Assembly: GCF_006385685.1 (NCBI RefSeq) | Contig: NZ_VFRP01000004.1 | Coordinates: 1-64,000 of the forward strand | Source of the DNA: Amaricoccus solimangrovi | Lineage (GTDB): Bacteria > Pseudomonadota > Alphaproteobacteria > Rhodobacterales > Rhodobacteraceae | Direction: 5' to 3' | DNA: 64,000 bases | In this document: one piece after another, positions 17,168 to 25,691 of the stretch | Layout of the letters: every line of letters begins with the position of its first letter | Numbering within the stretch: the first letter of the stretch is position 1 | Program-made: the position numbers and the translations under genes | The notes under the pieces: generated by a model | What the model was told of the DNA's origin: nothing | The model's database searches: none | Seen by the model: only the letters and a program-made list of their open reading frames with translations

Positions 17168-17283
17168 GAGGACCGCTCCGCCCGGACTGCCCCGGCGGAT
17201 CGGTTCCTTTCCGGACCATGAGCGGGACCCGGATCCCGGCGCGACCGTGGGGGGCGCGTCCGGGGAAGGCCGCCGCGCCCGGG

Positions 17284-17679
17284 TCAGCCGCCGTATTCGG
17301 CGTCGCTCACATGGTCGAGCCAGTCGACCGCCCGTCCTTCCGACACTTCCTGGATCGCCATATGCGTCATCGCCGTCTCCGGCGCGGCGCCGTGCCAGTG
17401 CTTCTCGCCCGGCGCGAACCAGACCACGTCGCCCGGCCGGATCTCCTCGACCGGCCCGCCCGCGCGCTGGACCCGGCCGAGGCCCGAGGTCACGATCAGC
17501 GTCTGGCCGAGCGGATGCGTGTGCCAGGCGGTGCGCGCGCCGGGCTCGAAGGTCACGCTCGCGCCCTGGACCCGCGCGGGATCGAAGGGGTTGAGCAGCG
17601 GATCGATCCGTACCGTTCCGGTGAACCACTCCGCCGGCCCCTTGCCCGACGGCCGCGAACCGGCCCTGATGATTTCCAC
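17284..17679 (-). CDS. Cupin-domain protein
   Basis: A 131-residue single-domain cupin. Motif 1 is [19 protein letters not shown], with metal-binding His residues. Motif 2 is [18 protein letters not shown], with the closing His. It resembles small cupins annotated as (R)-mandelonitrile-lyase-like or carboxymuconolactone-associated proteins; enzymatic activity is not established. The start is a GTG at 17679 preceded by GGAGGG at about 8 nt. It follows the transaldolase gene by 53 nt on the same strand and may share its transcript. Confidence 0.75.
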   Translation of the reverse strand: MEIIRAGSRPSGKGPAEWFTGTVRIDPLLNPFDPARVQGASVTFEPGARTAWHTHPLGQTLIVTSGLGRVQRAGGPVEEIRPGDVVWFAPGEKHWHGAAPETAMTHMAIQEVSEGRAVDWLDHVSDAEYGG

Positions 17680-17732
17680 GAATATCCCTCCTCCGGGTGG
17701 AGCCGCCCCGCCACCGGCGGGGCGGGGCGCAT

Positions 17733-18713
17733 TCAGCCGAGCCGCTTGCCGATGATCCCGAGCAGCGTCTCGCTGTCCTTGTGGAAGCCGCGGATGCCCT
17801 CGGCGAGCTTCTCGGTCGCCATCGGATCCTCGTTCATCATCCAGCGGAAATCCGCCTCCTCCATCGGGATCGGCGTCACGCCGGTCGCCTGGTCGGCGGA
17901 GAGCACGCGGGAGAGCGGCCGGGTATCCTCGGAAAGCTCGGTCAGCAGCGCCGGCGCGATCGTCAGCCGGTCGCAGCCCGCGAGCGCGGCGATCTGCTCG
18001 GCGTTCCGGAACGAGGCGCCCATCACCACCGTGCCGATCCCGTTCGACTTGTAGTAGTCATAGATCTGGCGCACCGAGAGCACGCCGGGATCCTCCTCCG
18101 GGTCGAAACCGGAAACGCCCTGCGCCTTCTTGTACCAGTCGGTGATCCGGCCGACGAAGGGCGAGATCAGGAACACGCCCGCGTTGGCGCAGGCCACCGC
18201 CTGGGCGAGGCTGAAGATCAGCGTCAGATTGCAGTTGATCCCGTCCTTTTCCAGCTGCTCGGCGGCGCGGATCCCCTCCCAGGTGGAGGCGAGCTTGATC
18301 AGGATCCGCTCCCGCCCGATCCCCTTCGCCTCATAGGCCGCGATCAGCGCCCTGGCCTTCTCGATCGAGGCGGGCGTGTCGAAGGAGAGCCGCGCGTCGA
18401 CCTCGGTCGAGACCCGGCCGGGCACGAGCTTCACGAGCTCGGCCCCGACCTCGACCGTCAGCGCGTCGGCGATCTCGGCGGCCGAGCCGCCGGCATGGTC
18501 CTTCACCACGCGATCGACGTGATCGGCGAATTCCTCGGTCTGGAGCGCCTTCAGCACGATCGACGGATTGGTCGTGCAGTCGATCGGCTTCAGCTTCGCC
18601 ACCGCCGCGAGATCACCCGTATCGGCGACGACCACCGTCATGTCGCGCAACTGGTCGAGCCGGCTCGCCCCGGTCGCGGCGGCGCGGTCCTGGCTCAGCG
18701 TCGTGTCGTCCAT
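17733..18713 (-). CDS. tal: Transaldolase (TalB-type)
   Basis: A 326-residue transaldolase of the non-oxidative pentose phosphate pathway, exchanging a dihydroxyacetone unit between sedoheptulose 7-phosphate and glyceraldehyde 3-phosphate. The N-terminal [20 protein letters not shown] then [10 protein letters not shown] is the family signature, and the Schiff-base lysine is Lys140 in [11 protein letters not shown]. The length matches the full-size (about 317-residue) class rather than the short TalC class. The ATG at 18713 was chosen because in-frame upstream sequence is not conserved-looking. Confidence 0.95.
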   Translation of the reverse strand: MDDTTLSQDRAAATGASRLDQLRDMTVVVADTGDLAAVAKLKPIDCTTNPSIVLKALQTEEFADHVDRVVKDHAGGSAAEIADALTVEVGAELVKLVPGRVSTEVDARLSFDTPASIEKARALIAAYEAKGIGRERILIKLASTWEGIRAAEQLEKDGINCNLTLIFSLAQAVACANAGVFLISPFVGRITDWYKKAQGVSGFDPEEDPGVLSVRQIYDYYKSNGIGTVVMGASFRNAEQIAALAGCDRLTIAPALLTELSEDTRPLSRVLSADQATGVTPIPMEEADFRWMMNEDPMATEKLAEGIRGFHKDSETLLGIIGKRLG

Positions 18714-18830
18714 CTCTCTGGCCTCCTCATTGGCCGGACCGCGCCGGGCGCGAACCGGGACCTTCGTCTGTGTCTCACCGCAGATATAGAGCCCCCGGCC
18801 GGAGTTTGCACGGGCCAACCGGCGAAAGCC

Positions 18831-19712
18831 TCAGCCCTCGGCCGCCGCCGCCAGCAGCCAGTGGCGGAAGCGCTCCACCGCCGCCGCCCGCGCCGGTTCC
18901 GGCCGGGCGGCGGTCAGCGCGTAATAGGCCGTTTCCGCGCGGATCGCCGGCCCCGGCAGCCGCGCGAGCCGCCCCGCGCGCAGATCCTCCGCGATCACCG
19001 CGAGCGGGCAGAGCGCCACCCCCTGCCCCGCCAGCGCCGCGGCGCGGAGCAGGTTGAAATCCTCGAAGACCGGCCCCGGCGGCACCGCGCGCCCCGGCTC
19101 GCCCGCCGCGTCGAGCCAGGCGCGCCAGCCGCGCTCGTCGGAATCGTGCAGCAGTCCCGCGCGGAGGATCGCGGCGGGATCGCCCTCCCCGCCCAGCCCC
19201 GGCGCCGCGACCGGCACCGTCAGCCCGGGCAGCAGGCGCGTCACCGCCATTCCCGCGGGCCGGGGCGGCGTCTCGGCGAAGACGATGGCCAGGTCGATCC
19301 CGCCGAAGTCGATCGCCTGACCGTGGAACGCGTAGACGAGCCGCGTCTCGATCCCCGGCGCCAGCGCGCGGAAGGCGCCGAGCCGCGGGATCAGCCAGCA
19401 GATCGCGATCGAGGGGATGGCCGCGACCGTGAGCGCCGGCGGCCCGCCCGCGCGCCGCGCCCGGCGGCAGGCCGCCTCGACCTCGCCGAAGGCGCGGCCG
19501 AGCGCCGCGGCCAGTTCCACCCCATGCGGCAGCAGGTCCGCCCGGTTGCCACGCCGCGCGAACAGCGGCCCGCCGAGCCATGCCTCGAGCCCGCGCACCT
19601 GATGGCTGACGGCCGACTGCGTGACGCAGAGCTCGTCCGCCGCCCGGCTGAAGGAACCCTGGCGCGCCACCGCCTCGAAGACGCGCAGCGCGCCGAGCGG
19701 AGCCTGCGACAT
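18831..19712 (-). CDS. LysR-family transcriptional regulator
   Basis: A 293-residue LTTR. The N-terminal winged helix-turn-helix is clear: FEAVARQGSFSRAADELCV followed by TQSAVSHQVRGLEAWLGG. The periplasmic-binding-like effector domain follows (about residues 90-290). It resembles the GcvA subgroup (start APLGALRVFEAVAR). It is divergently transcribed from creatinase with a 106-nt shared promoter region, so it probably regulates creatinase and itself (inference from gene arrangement). Confidence 0.88.
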   Translation of the reverse strand: MSQAPLGALRVFEAVARQGSFSRAADELCVTQSAVSHQVRGLEAWLGGPLFARRGNRADLLPHGVELAAALGRAFGEVEAACRRARRAGGPPALTVAAIPSIAICWLIPRLGAFRALAPGIETRLVYAFHGQAIDFGGIDLAIVFAETPPRPAGMAVTRLLPGLTVPVAAPGLGGEGDPAAILRAGLLHDSDERGWRAWLDAAGEPGRAVPPGPVFEDFNLLRAAALAGQGVALCPLAVIAEDLRAGRLARLPGPAIRAETAYYALTAARPEPARAAAVERFRHWLLAAAAEG

Positions 19713-19759
19713 CGCATCTCTCCATGAATTTCGCTCATGCTGCGCCGAGAAACCCTCCT

Positions 19760-19788
19760 TTGACAAGAGCCCGCTCCGGCCCGATCCT
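19760..19788 (+). promoter_or_regulatory. Possible creatinase promoter in the divergent LysR region
   Basis: TTGACA at 19760-19765, a 17-nt spacer and a weak GATCCT at 19783-19788 precede the creatinase ATG by 30 nt. Upstream, TTTC...GAGAAA (19729-19752) could form a LysR-type imperfect dyad. The -10 match is poor, as expected for an activator-dependent promoter. Confidence 0.35.
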
Positions 19789-19818
19789 CGCGCCACACCC
19801 GAGCACGGAGAGAGGAAC

Positions 19819-21042
19819 ATGGACGGCGCGATGCTCACCCGCGACAGGCTTCAGGATTTCACCGCGAACGGCCCGAAGGCGGTCCCGACCTTCTCGGACG
19901 CCGAGATGACGCGGCGGCTCGCCGCGCTCCGCGGCCGGATGGCGGAGGCCGGGATCGACGCGGCGCTGCTCACCTCCTACCATAACATCAACTACTACTC
20001 GGACTTCCTCCACTGCGCCTTCGGCCGCCGCTACGGCCTCGTCGTGACGCATGACACCTCCACCTCGATCTCGGCGGGGATCGACGGCGGCCAGCCCGCG
20101 CGGAGGACGTTCGGCGGCAATGTCACCTATACCGACTGGCGGAAGGACAACTGGTTTCACGCGGTGCGCCAGCTGACCTCCGGCGTGAAGCGGCTCGGAA
20201 TCGAATTCGACCATGTGAGCCTCGAGACCTTCGCGCTCCTGCGCGCCGAGTTCCCGGAGATCGACTTCGTCGACATCGCCGCGCCCGCGATGCGGCTCCG
20301 GATGGTCAAATCGGCGGAGGAGATCGCGCATATCACCGGGATGGCGCGGATCGCCGATCTCGGCGGCGCGGCCTGCGTCGAGGCGGCGCGGGTCGGGACA
20401 CCGGAGCACGAGGTGGCGCTCCATTCCACCGCGACGATGGTGCGCGAGATCGCCAAGACTTGGCCCCACGCGGAACTGCTCGACACCTGGACCTGGTTCC
20501 AGTCCGGCCTCAACACCGACGGCGCGCACAACCCCGTCACCTCGCGCCGGATCGAGCGCGGCGACATCCTCTCGCTCAACTGCTTCCCGATGGTCGCGGG
20601 CTACTACGTCGCGCTCGAACGGACGCTCTTCGCCGAGACCGCGACCGCCGAGAACATCCGCCTCTGGGAGGTCAACTGCGCCGTTCACGACCGCGGCAAG
20701 GAACTGCTCGTCCCCGGCAGGTCCTGCGCCGAGATCGCGCGGGAACTGAACGAGATCTACGCCTCCCACGACCTGCTCCGCTACCGAAGCTTCGGCTACG
20801 GCCATTCCTTCGGCGTGCTCTGCCACTACTACGGCCGCGAGGCGGGGCTGGAACTGCGCGAGGATTGCGAGACGGTGCTCGAACCCGGCATGGTCATCTC
20901 GATGGAGCCGATGATCACCATCCCGGAGGGCATGCCGGGCGCCGGCGGCTACCGCGAGCACGACATCCTCGTCATCACCGAGGACGGCAACCGGAACATC
21001 ACCGGCTTCCCCTACGGCCCCGACCACCTGATCGTGAAATGA
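19819..21042 (+). CDS. Creatinase (creatine amidinohydrolase)
   Basis: A 407-residue pita-bread-fold hydrolase that would split creatine into sarcosine and urea. It tracks the Pseudomonas putida creatinase almost block for block: LTSYHNINYYSDFL, SAGIDGGQPARR, DTWTWFQSGLNTDGAHNPVT, LSLNCFPMVAGYY and SFGYGHSFG. The active-site residues sit at a constant +5 offset: His237 (His232), Glu267 (Glu262) and Glu363 (Glu358). This favours creatinase over a metal-dependent M24 aminopeptidase. The ATG at 19819 follows GGAGAGAGG. It is divergent from a LysR regulator and convergent with a DUF1989 gene. No sarcosine oxidase or creatininase is nearby. Confidence 0.88.
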   Translation: MDGAMLTRDRLQDFTANGPKAVPTFSDAEMTRRLAALRGRMAEAGIDAALLTSYHNINYYSDFLHCAFGRRYGLVVTHDTSTSISAGIDGGQPARRTFGGNVTYTDWRKDNWFHAVRQLTSGVKRLGIEFDHVSLETFALLRAEFPEIDFVDIAAPAMRLRMVKSAEEIAHITGMARIADLGGAACVEAARVGTPEHEVALHSTATMVREIAKTWPHAELLDTWTWFQSGLNTDGAHNPVTSRRIERGDILSLNCFPMVAGYYVALERTLFAETATAENIRLWEVNCAVHDRGKELLVPGRSCAEIARELNEIYASHDLLRYRSFGYGHSFGVLCHYYGREAGLELREDCETVLEPGMVISMEPMITIPEGMPGAGGYREHDILVITEDGNRNITGFPYGPDHLIVK

Positions 21043-21083
21043 CCGGCGGTCTCGTACAGGTTTGCTAACCTGGAGAGCAGTCA

Positions 21084-21107
21084 GAGCCGGGCCAACAGGC
21101 CCGGCTC
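21084..21107. repeat. Perfect hairpin with AACA loop in convergent gap (repeat unit A)
   Basis: Arms GAGCCGGGCC (21084-21093) and GGCCCGGCTC (21098-21107) flank an AACA loop. AAAAAG and GACTCGC follow at 21115-21126, and another stem, CAGGTT-tgct-AACCTG (21057-21072), lies upstream. It sits in the 143-nt gap between creatinase and the convergent DUF1989 gene, so it may be a bidirectional terminator. A second copy of the same arrangement is at 55032-55072. Confidence 0.6.
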
Positions 21108-21185
21108 CACTCGAAAAAGACTCGCACGCGACCCGCGCGCTCCGGATGGCCGCGACGGCGGCCAGCGGCCCCGGAGCCGCTCCCC

Positions 21186-22034
21186 TCAAGCCTCCCCCCA
21201 AGGGGGCGTCGGCGGCTTCATCCCATGCGCCCCGCGATAATCCGGCGAGCGCGGCTCCTCCCACCCGTCGAGCGTGCCCTCCGCGAGATCGTAGACCTCG
21301 ATCCCGAGCGGCCGGCAGACCTCGAGCGGATCGCGCGCGTCCGGCCCCCAGAGCCGGATCGAGAGATCGCCGCCCGGACAGGTCGAGAGCGCGCAGAGCA
21401 GGTCCTGCTCCGCGAACATCTCGAGATAGTCACCCGCCTTCGCCGGGCAGTCGCGCATGAAGTACCGGTCCGCGTGATTGAGCCCGGTGCACTGGAACAC
21501 GTTCAGCACGTCATGCACGTCGAACTCGGTCAGCCCGAAGGGCGCGACCGCGCGCACGAGGTTCGAATGGCAGTGATGGTCGAAATCCTCGCCGGTCAGC
21601 AGCCGGTTCACGTAAGGGTCGCAGCGCGTGCCGAGCAGGTCGTGCACCCGGCCGCCGTATTCGTCCACCCCGTATCCCGCCAGCGAATCCGCCGTGATCG
21701 TGACCAGCGGACGGAGATAGGGCAGCGTCGACCACAGCCTGTCGAAGACGCTCACATGCGCCGCCTGCAGCTGGCGCGTCCGGGAAGCCCAGAGCCTTTC
21801 GCGCGGGTTGTGGGCGTTCCAGATGTTGAGATCCCCGACCTGCGGCCCCTCGGGCGCGACGATCCGGAACACCTGCCCCGCCTTCACCCGCCAGGCGCGC
21901 CCGGTCCGGATCGGGACCACGAAGCTCTCGGCGAGGCTCCGCCCGGCGTTTGCGACACGGGTGTAGAAGTCGCGGTCCACCGAAAGGGCGGAGCCTTCGT
22001 CCGCCTGATAGGCCGCCGGAAAATCGCGCGTCAT
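21186..22034 (-). CDS. DUF1989 (urea carboxylase-associated family) protein
   Basis: A 282-residue DUF1989-family protein. Diagnostic blocks are VKAGQVFRIVAPEGPQVGD, RERLWASRTRQLQAAHVSV, CDPYVNRLLTGEDFDHHCHS, DVHDVLNVFQCTGLN and CALSTCPGGDLS; the conserved Cys and His residues suggest a metal or catalytic site. Relatives occur beside urea/guanidine carboxylase, and some act as carboxyguanidine deiminase subunits. Here it is a lone copy next to creatinase, with no carboxylase, so its substrate is open. AGGAAG precedes the ATG. Two AT-rich palindromes lie just upstream. Confidence 0.8.
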   Translation of the reverse strand: MTRDFPAAYQADEGSALSVDRDFYTRVANAGRSLAESFVVPIRTGRAWRVKAGQVFRIVAPEGPQVGDLNIWNAHNPRERLWASRTRQLQAAHVSVFDRLWSTLPYLRPLVTITADSLAGYGVDEYGGRVHDLLGTRCDPYVNRLLTGEDFDHHCHSNLVRAVAPFGLTEFDVHDVLNVFQCTGLNHADRYFMRDCPAKAGDYLEMFAEQDLLCALSTCPGGDLSIRLWGPDARDPLEVCRPLGIEVYDLAEGTLDGWEEPRSPDYRGAHGMKPPTPPWGEA

Positions 22035-22052
22035 CGCCGCTTCCTACCGCCA

Positions 22053-22068
22053 ATATGCATATGCATAT
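22053..22068 (-). promoter_or_regulatory. Proximal palindromic operator of the DUF1989 gene
   Basis: ATATGCATATGCATAT is a perfect 16-bp palindrome ending 19 nt before the DUF1989 start. On the gene strand TTGTCC lies 16 nt upstream of a TATGCA inside it, so the palindrome probably covers the -10 element and a bound repressor would block transcription (inference). An identical core lies 43 bp farther upstream. Confidence 0.7.
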
Positions 22069-22090
22069 CCGCCAAACCGCGAGGGACAAC

Positions 22091-22116
22091 GGGGAATATG
22101 CATATGCATATTCCCC
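22091..22116 (-). promoter_or_regulatory. Distal palindromic operator, 26-bp perfect palindrome
   Basis: A perfect 26-bp palindrome (GGGGA arm, core ATATGCATATGCATAT at 22096-22111, TCCCC arm), 10 nt after the lpdA stop and 57 nt before the DUF1989 start. The core is identical to the proximal site, with 43 bp (about four helical turns) between centres, as for cooperatively bound dimers. It could also fold as an lpdA 3' hairpin. Confidence 0.7.
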
Positions 22117-22125
22117 GGTCCTGTC

Positions 22126-23523
22126 TCACATGTGGAGCATCTTGCCGTAGGCGTCGAGCACGGCCTCGTGCATCATCTCCGAGAGCGTCGGATGCGGGAA
22201 GACGGTGTCCATGAGCTCGGCCTCGGTCGTCTCGAGCTTGCGCCCGATCACGTAGCCCTGGATCAGCTCGGTGACTTCCGCCCCGACCATGTGCGCGCCG
22301 AGAAGCTCGCCGGTCTTGGCGTCGAACACCGTCTTGATCATCCCCTCCGGCTCGCCGAGCGCGATCGCCTTGCCGTTGCCGATGAAGGGGAAGTGGCCGA
22401 CCTTGACCTGATAGCCGAGCTCCTTCGCCTTCGCCTCGGTGTAGCCGACGCTCGCCACCTGCGGCTGGCAGTAGGTGCAGCCGGCGATCGTCTCGGGCCG
22501 GGTCGCATGCGGATGGCCGCCCGCGATCATCTCGGCCACCATCACCCCCTCGTGCATCGCCTTGTGCGCGAGCCAGGGCGCGCCGGCGAGATCGCCGATC
22601 GCATAGAGCCCGTCGACCCCGGTGCGGCAGAACTCGTCCACCACGACATGCGTCCGGTCGACCTTCACGCCGGCCGCCTCCAGCCCGAGGTTCTCGACAT
22701 TGCCGACGATGCCGACGGCGGAGATGACCGTGTCGAACTCCTCCGTCGTCTCCTTGCCGCCGGTCTCGATCGTGGCGACGACCTTGTCGGCGCTCCGGTC
22801 GAGTTTCTTCACGGTCGACTTCTCGAGGATCGTCATCCCCTGCTTCTGGAACTGCTTCTTCGCGAAGGCGGAGATCTCGGCGTCCTCCACGGGCAGCACG
22901 CGGTCGAGCACCTCGACCACGGTCGTCTTGGCGCCGAGCGTGTTGTAGAAGCTCGCGAATTCGATGCCGATGGCGCCCGAGCCGATCACGAGCAGCTTCT
23001 TCGGCATGTGCGGCGGCACCAGCGCGTGGCGGTAGGACCAGACGCGCTTGCCGTCGGCCTCGAGCCCCGGCAGGTCGCGCGCGCGCGCGCCGGTGGCGAG
23101 GATCACGGCCTTCGAGGCGGTGATCTCCTCGGTTCCCTTCTCGCCGGTGACCGAGACCTTCTTCGCGCCGGCCAGCGTCGCCGTGCCCATCACCACGTCG
23201 ATCTTGTTCTTCTTCATCAGGAAGCCGACGCCGGAATTGAGCTGCTTCGCGACGCCGCGCGAACGCTTCACCACCGCGTCGAGATCGTAGCCGACGTTTT
23301 CCGCCTTGAGCCCGAATTCCTTCGCGCGGTGCATCAGGTGGAAGATCTCGGAGGTCCGGAGCAGCGCCTTCGTCGGGATGCAGCCCCAGTTGAGGCAGAT
23401 GCCGCCGAGATTCTCGCGCTCGATGACGCAGGTCTTGAGCCCGAGCTGCGCGCAACGGATCGCCGCGACATAGCCGCCGGGCCCGCTTCCGATCACCACC
23501 ACGTCGTAGGTCTTGCCGGCCAT
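22126..23523 (-). CDS. lpdA: Dihydrolipoyl dehydrogenase
   Basis: A 465-residue flavoprotein disulfide reductase, the E3 component of 2-oxoacid dehydrogenase or glycine cleavage complexes. FAD motif VIGSGPGGYVAA, redox-active disulfide Cys43/Cys48 in GGICLNWGCIPTKA, NAD-binding GSGAIGIEFASF, second FAD segment YAIGDLAGAPWLAHKA, and C-terminal catalytic HPTLSE. It stands alone, with no E1/E2 genes beside it. The start ATG at 23523 lies downstream of a stem (GTCGCGGG/CCCGCGAC, 23578-23603). Confidence 0.96.
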   Translation of the reverse strand: MAGKTYDVVVIGSGPGGYVAAIRCAQLGLKTCVIERENLGGICLNWGCIPTKALLRTSEIFHLMHRAKEFGLKAENVGYDLDAVVKRSRGVAKQLNSGVGFLMKKNKIDVVMGTATLAGAKKVSVTGEKGTEEITASKAVILATGARARDLPGLEADGKRVWSYRHALVPPHMPKKLLVIGSGAIGIEFASFYNTLGAKTTVVEVLDRVLPVEDAEISAFAKKQFQKQGMTILEKSTVKKLDRSADKVVATIETGGKETTEEFDTVISAVGIVGNVENLGLEAAGVKVDRTHVVVDEFCRTGVDGLYAIGDLAGAPWLAHKAMHEGVMVAEMIAGGHPHATRPETIAGCTYCQPQVASVGYTEAKAKELGYQVKVGHFPFIGNGKAIALGEPEGMIKTVFDAKTGELLGAHMVGAEVTELIQGYVIGRKLETTEAELMDTVFPHPTLSEMMHEAVLDAYGKMLHM

Positions 23524-23655
23524 AATCTCACACCCCCGGGGAAAAACGCGTGTTCCCGCGCTGTTAACGGATCTGAACGTCGCGGGCCAGTCCGACCCGC
23601 GACTTTCGTCGTATAGCCGTCCCCCGCTGTCAACCGTGACGCGGGGAAAGCCGGT

Positions 23656-24225
23656 TCAGGCCGCGCGGGCGCGGGCGAGCGCCCCGGCGTAGCCGCCCTC
23701 GTCGAGATAGGCCTGCTCGCCCGGGGTCGAGACCCGGCCGAGCGCCGCGTTGCGCGTCGGGAAGCGGCCGAAGGTCCGGATCACGTCGCGATGCGCGCGC
23801 GCATGCACGAGAAGTTCCGGATCGGCGACGGTCATGAAGAGCCGGACCGAGCGCGCCTGATCGGCGCCGGCCTCGGAATGTTCGAGCGGCAGGTAGAAGA
23901 ACGACCGCTCCGCCTCCGGAACGCGCCGGTCCTGACCCTTCTCGATCGCGCGCTTGGCCACCGCGCGCGCCTCCGGGTCGCTGGCGAAGGCGCCCGCCTC
24001 GTCCCGGAACATGTTGCGCGGAAACTGGTCGAGCAGGATCAGGAGCGCCAGCGTGCCGCGGGGCTCCACCGCCCAGCAGTCGAGCCGCCCGGCGCGCGCG
24101 TCGGCCCAGAGACCGGCGAAACGCGCCCTGATGTCGTCGTCGAGCCCCGGGGGCGGCGTGAACCATCCCTCCGGCCCCACGTCCCTGAGCCAGAATTCGA
24201 GGATCTCCTCCGCGCGATGATCCAT
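23656..24225 (-). CDS. DUF924 family protein
   Basis: A 189-residue soluble helical protein. ILEFWLRDVGPEGWF, LLILLDQFPRNMFRDEAGAF and SFFYLPLEHSE are the characteristic DUF924 blocks. The family has no assigned biochemical function; distant relatedness to TPR-like folds has been proposed. The ATG at 24225 follows GGAGAAGGAAG. The preceding gene on this strand is an MFS transporter that ends 52 nt upstream. Confidence 0.88.
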   Translation of the reverse strand: MDHRAEEILEFWLRDVGPEGWFTPPPGLDDDIRARFAGLWADARAGRLDCWAVEPRGTLALLILLDQFPRNMFRDEAGAFASDPEARAVAKRAIEKGQDRRVPEAERSFFYLPLEHSEAGADQARSVRLFMTVADPELLVHARAHRDVIRTFGRFPTRNAALGRVSTPGEQAYLDEGGYAGALARARAA

Positions 24226-24277
24226 CTTCCTTCTCCTTCCTCGCACAGACGCGGCATGCCTCCGCCGCGCCCTCCCC

Positions 24278-25558
24278 TCACTCCTGCTCCGCCTCCTGGG
24301 CCTCCTGGGCCTCCTGGGCCTCCTGCCGCCGCTCGGAGGCCACGGCCTGCGCCACCTCGACCGCGACGGGCGAGGCCTGCGGCAGGACGGTCGGATAGCT
24401 CGCCGCCACGCCCGCCGCCGGCGAGGCGCGGCGCGTCATCCGGTAGACGGCGTAGACCGCGACGAGCCCGAAGAGCGCGGCGAGATAGAAGAAGAACCCC
24501 CCCGATCCCATCGCCGTCATCAGCCAGCCGATCACGAAGGGCCCCGAGATCGCGCCGAGCCCGTTGATGAAGAGCAGCCCGCCCGAGGCGGCGGCCATGT
24601 CGCCCGATTCGAGGAAGTCGTTCGTATAGGCGATGAGCAGCGCGTAGAGCGGATTGGCGACGCCGCCGATCAGGAAGCCCACGAGCAGCAGCGTCCAGGC
24701 ATTCGGCGGCGCGATCGTCGCGAGCAGGGTCAGCGCCGCCCCGAAGGCGGTCAGCGCCGCGATCATGATCCGCCGGTCCATCCGGTCGGAGGCCCAGCCG
24801 ATCGGCATCTGGCAGACCAGCCCGCCGAGATAGATCGTGGCGACGAAGGCGGAGATCTCGCTGACGCTCAGCCCCTTCTCGGTGCCGAAGACCGAGGCCA
24901 TGCCGAAGGTCGCCGCGTAGACGCCGCCGAGCGCGAAGGTGCCGACGCAGCCGAGCGGCGAGATCCGGAAGAGTTCGCCCAGCGTCATGCGCTTCGTGGT
25001 CGCATAGGGCGGCGCCGGGCTGACCGAGAGCAGGATCGGCGAGAAGGAGACCGAGACCAGCACCGACATGATGATGAAGAGCGTGTAGCCCGCCGGATCG
25101 GCGACGTTGAGCAGCCCCTGCGCGGAGATGATCCCGACCATCTGGACGATCATGTAGAGCGAGAGCGCCTTGCCGCGGTTCTCGTTGCTCGACCCCTCGT
25201 TCAGCCAGCTCTCCGCGACGACGTAGATCCCGGCGTAGCAGAAGCCGACCAGGAGCCGCATCGCCGCCCAGAGCACCATGTTGGCGTCGGCGGCGTAGAG
25301 GATGAAGGCGGCCGCGACCAGCGAGGCGAGCGCGGAGAAGACGCGGACATGGCCGACGCGGCGGATCAGGTTCGCGACGACGCGCGTGCCGAGCAGGAAG
25401 CCGGCGTAATAGGCGCTCATCACCCAGGCCATGGTCGCGGGGGAGAAGCCTTCGATTCCGCCCCGGATGCCGAGCAGCGTTCCCTGCATCCCGTTCCCGG
25501 TCATCAGGAACATCATCCCGAGCAGCAGCGCCCAGGAGTTCGTCAACACGCTCGTCAT
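24278..25558 (-). CDS. Major facilitator superfamily transporter (YcaD-like)
   Basis: A 426-residue permease with about 12 hydrophobic segments. The A-like motif RVVANLIRRVGHVRVF follows helix 2, and WASDRMDRRIMI marks the equivalent in the second half. GMQGTLLGIRGG and YAGIYVVAESWLNE recall the YcaD subgroup, whose substrates are unknown. The cytoplasmic C-terminal tail ends in an Ala/Glu/Gln run encoded by a 9-bp tandem DNA repeat. The start ATG at 25558 was chosen because hydrophobic helix 1 begins right after MTSVLTN. Confidence 0.87.
   Translation of the reverse strand: MTSVLTNSWALLLGMMFLMTGNGMQGTLLGIRGGIEGFSPATMAWVMSAYYAGFLLGTRVVANLIRRVGHVRVFSALASLVAAAFILYAADANMVLWAAMRLLVGFCYAGIYVVAESWLNEGSSNENRGKALSLYMIVQMVGIISAQGLLNVADPAGYTLFIIMSVLVSVSFSPILLSVSPAPPYATTKRMTLGELFRISPLGCVGTFALGGVYAATFGMASVFGTEKGLSVSEISAFVATIYLGGLVCQMPIGWASDRMDRRIMIAALTAFGAALTLLATIAPPNAWTLLLVGFLIGGVANPLYALLIAYTNDFLESGDMAAASGGLLFINGLGAISGPFVIGWLMTAMGSGGFFFYLAALFGLVAVYAVYRMTRRASPAAGVAASYPTVLPQASPVAVEVAQAVASERRQEAQEAQEAQEAEQE
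24291..24326. repeat. Tandem 9-bp repeat in MFS C-terminus
   Basis: Four copies of GCCTCCTGG, the last ending in C, run head to tail and encode a QEA repeat on the minus strand. The length may vary by slippage without changing frame. It affects only the disordered tail of the transporter. Confidence 0.85.
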
Positions 25559-25691
25559 ATGCCCGGCCGTCCGTTTTCTTCCCCGGGCCTCCGCGAGACC
25601 CCGGCGCGGTGACCTTATCGCAATTCCGGCCCCGCGCGACAGGGGCGGCGTTCACCGGAAAGCACGACGAATCGGCAAGAAAGGCGGTGTG

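Noticed and set aside
21057-21072. Stem CAGGTT-tgct-AACCTG resembling a tRNA-Ser(GCT) anticodon arm
   Set aside because: No acceptor stem, D-arm or TTCGAAT-type T-arm can be fitted around it, so it is not a tRNA gene.
23083-23096. Alternating GC run in lpdA as a possible Z-DNA or repeat element
   Set aside because: It is a short coding run (Ala-Arg codons) of the kind expected in GC-rich DNA.
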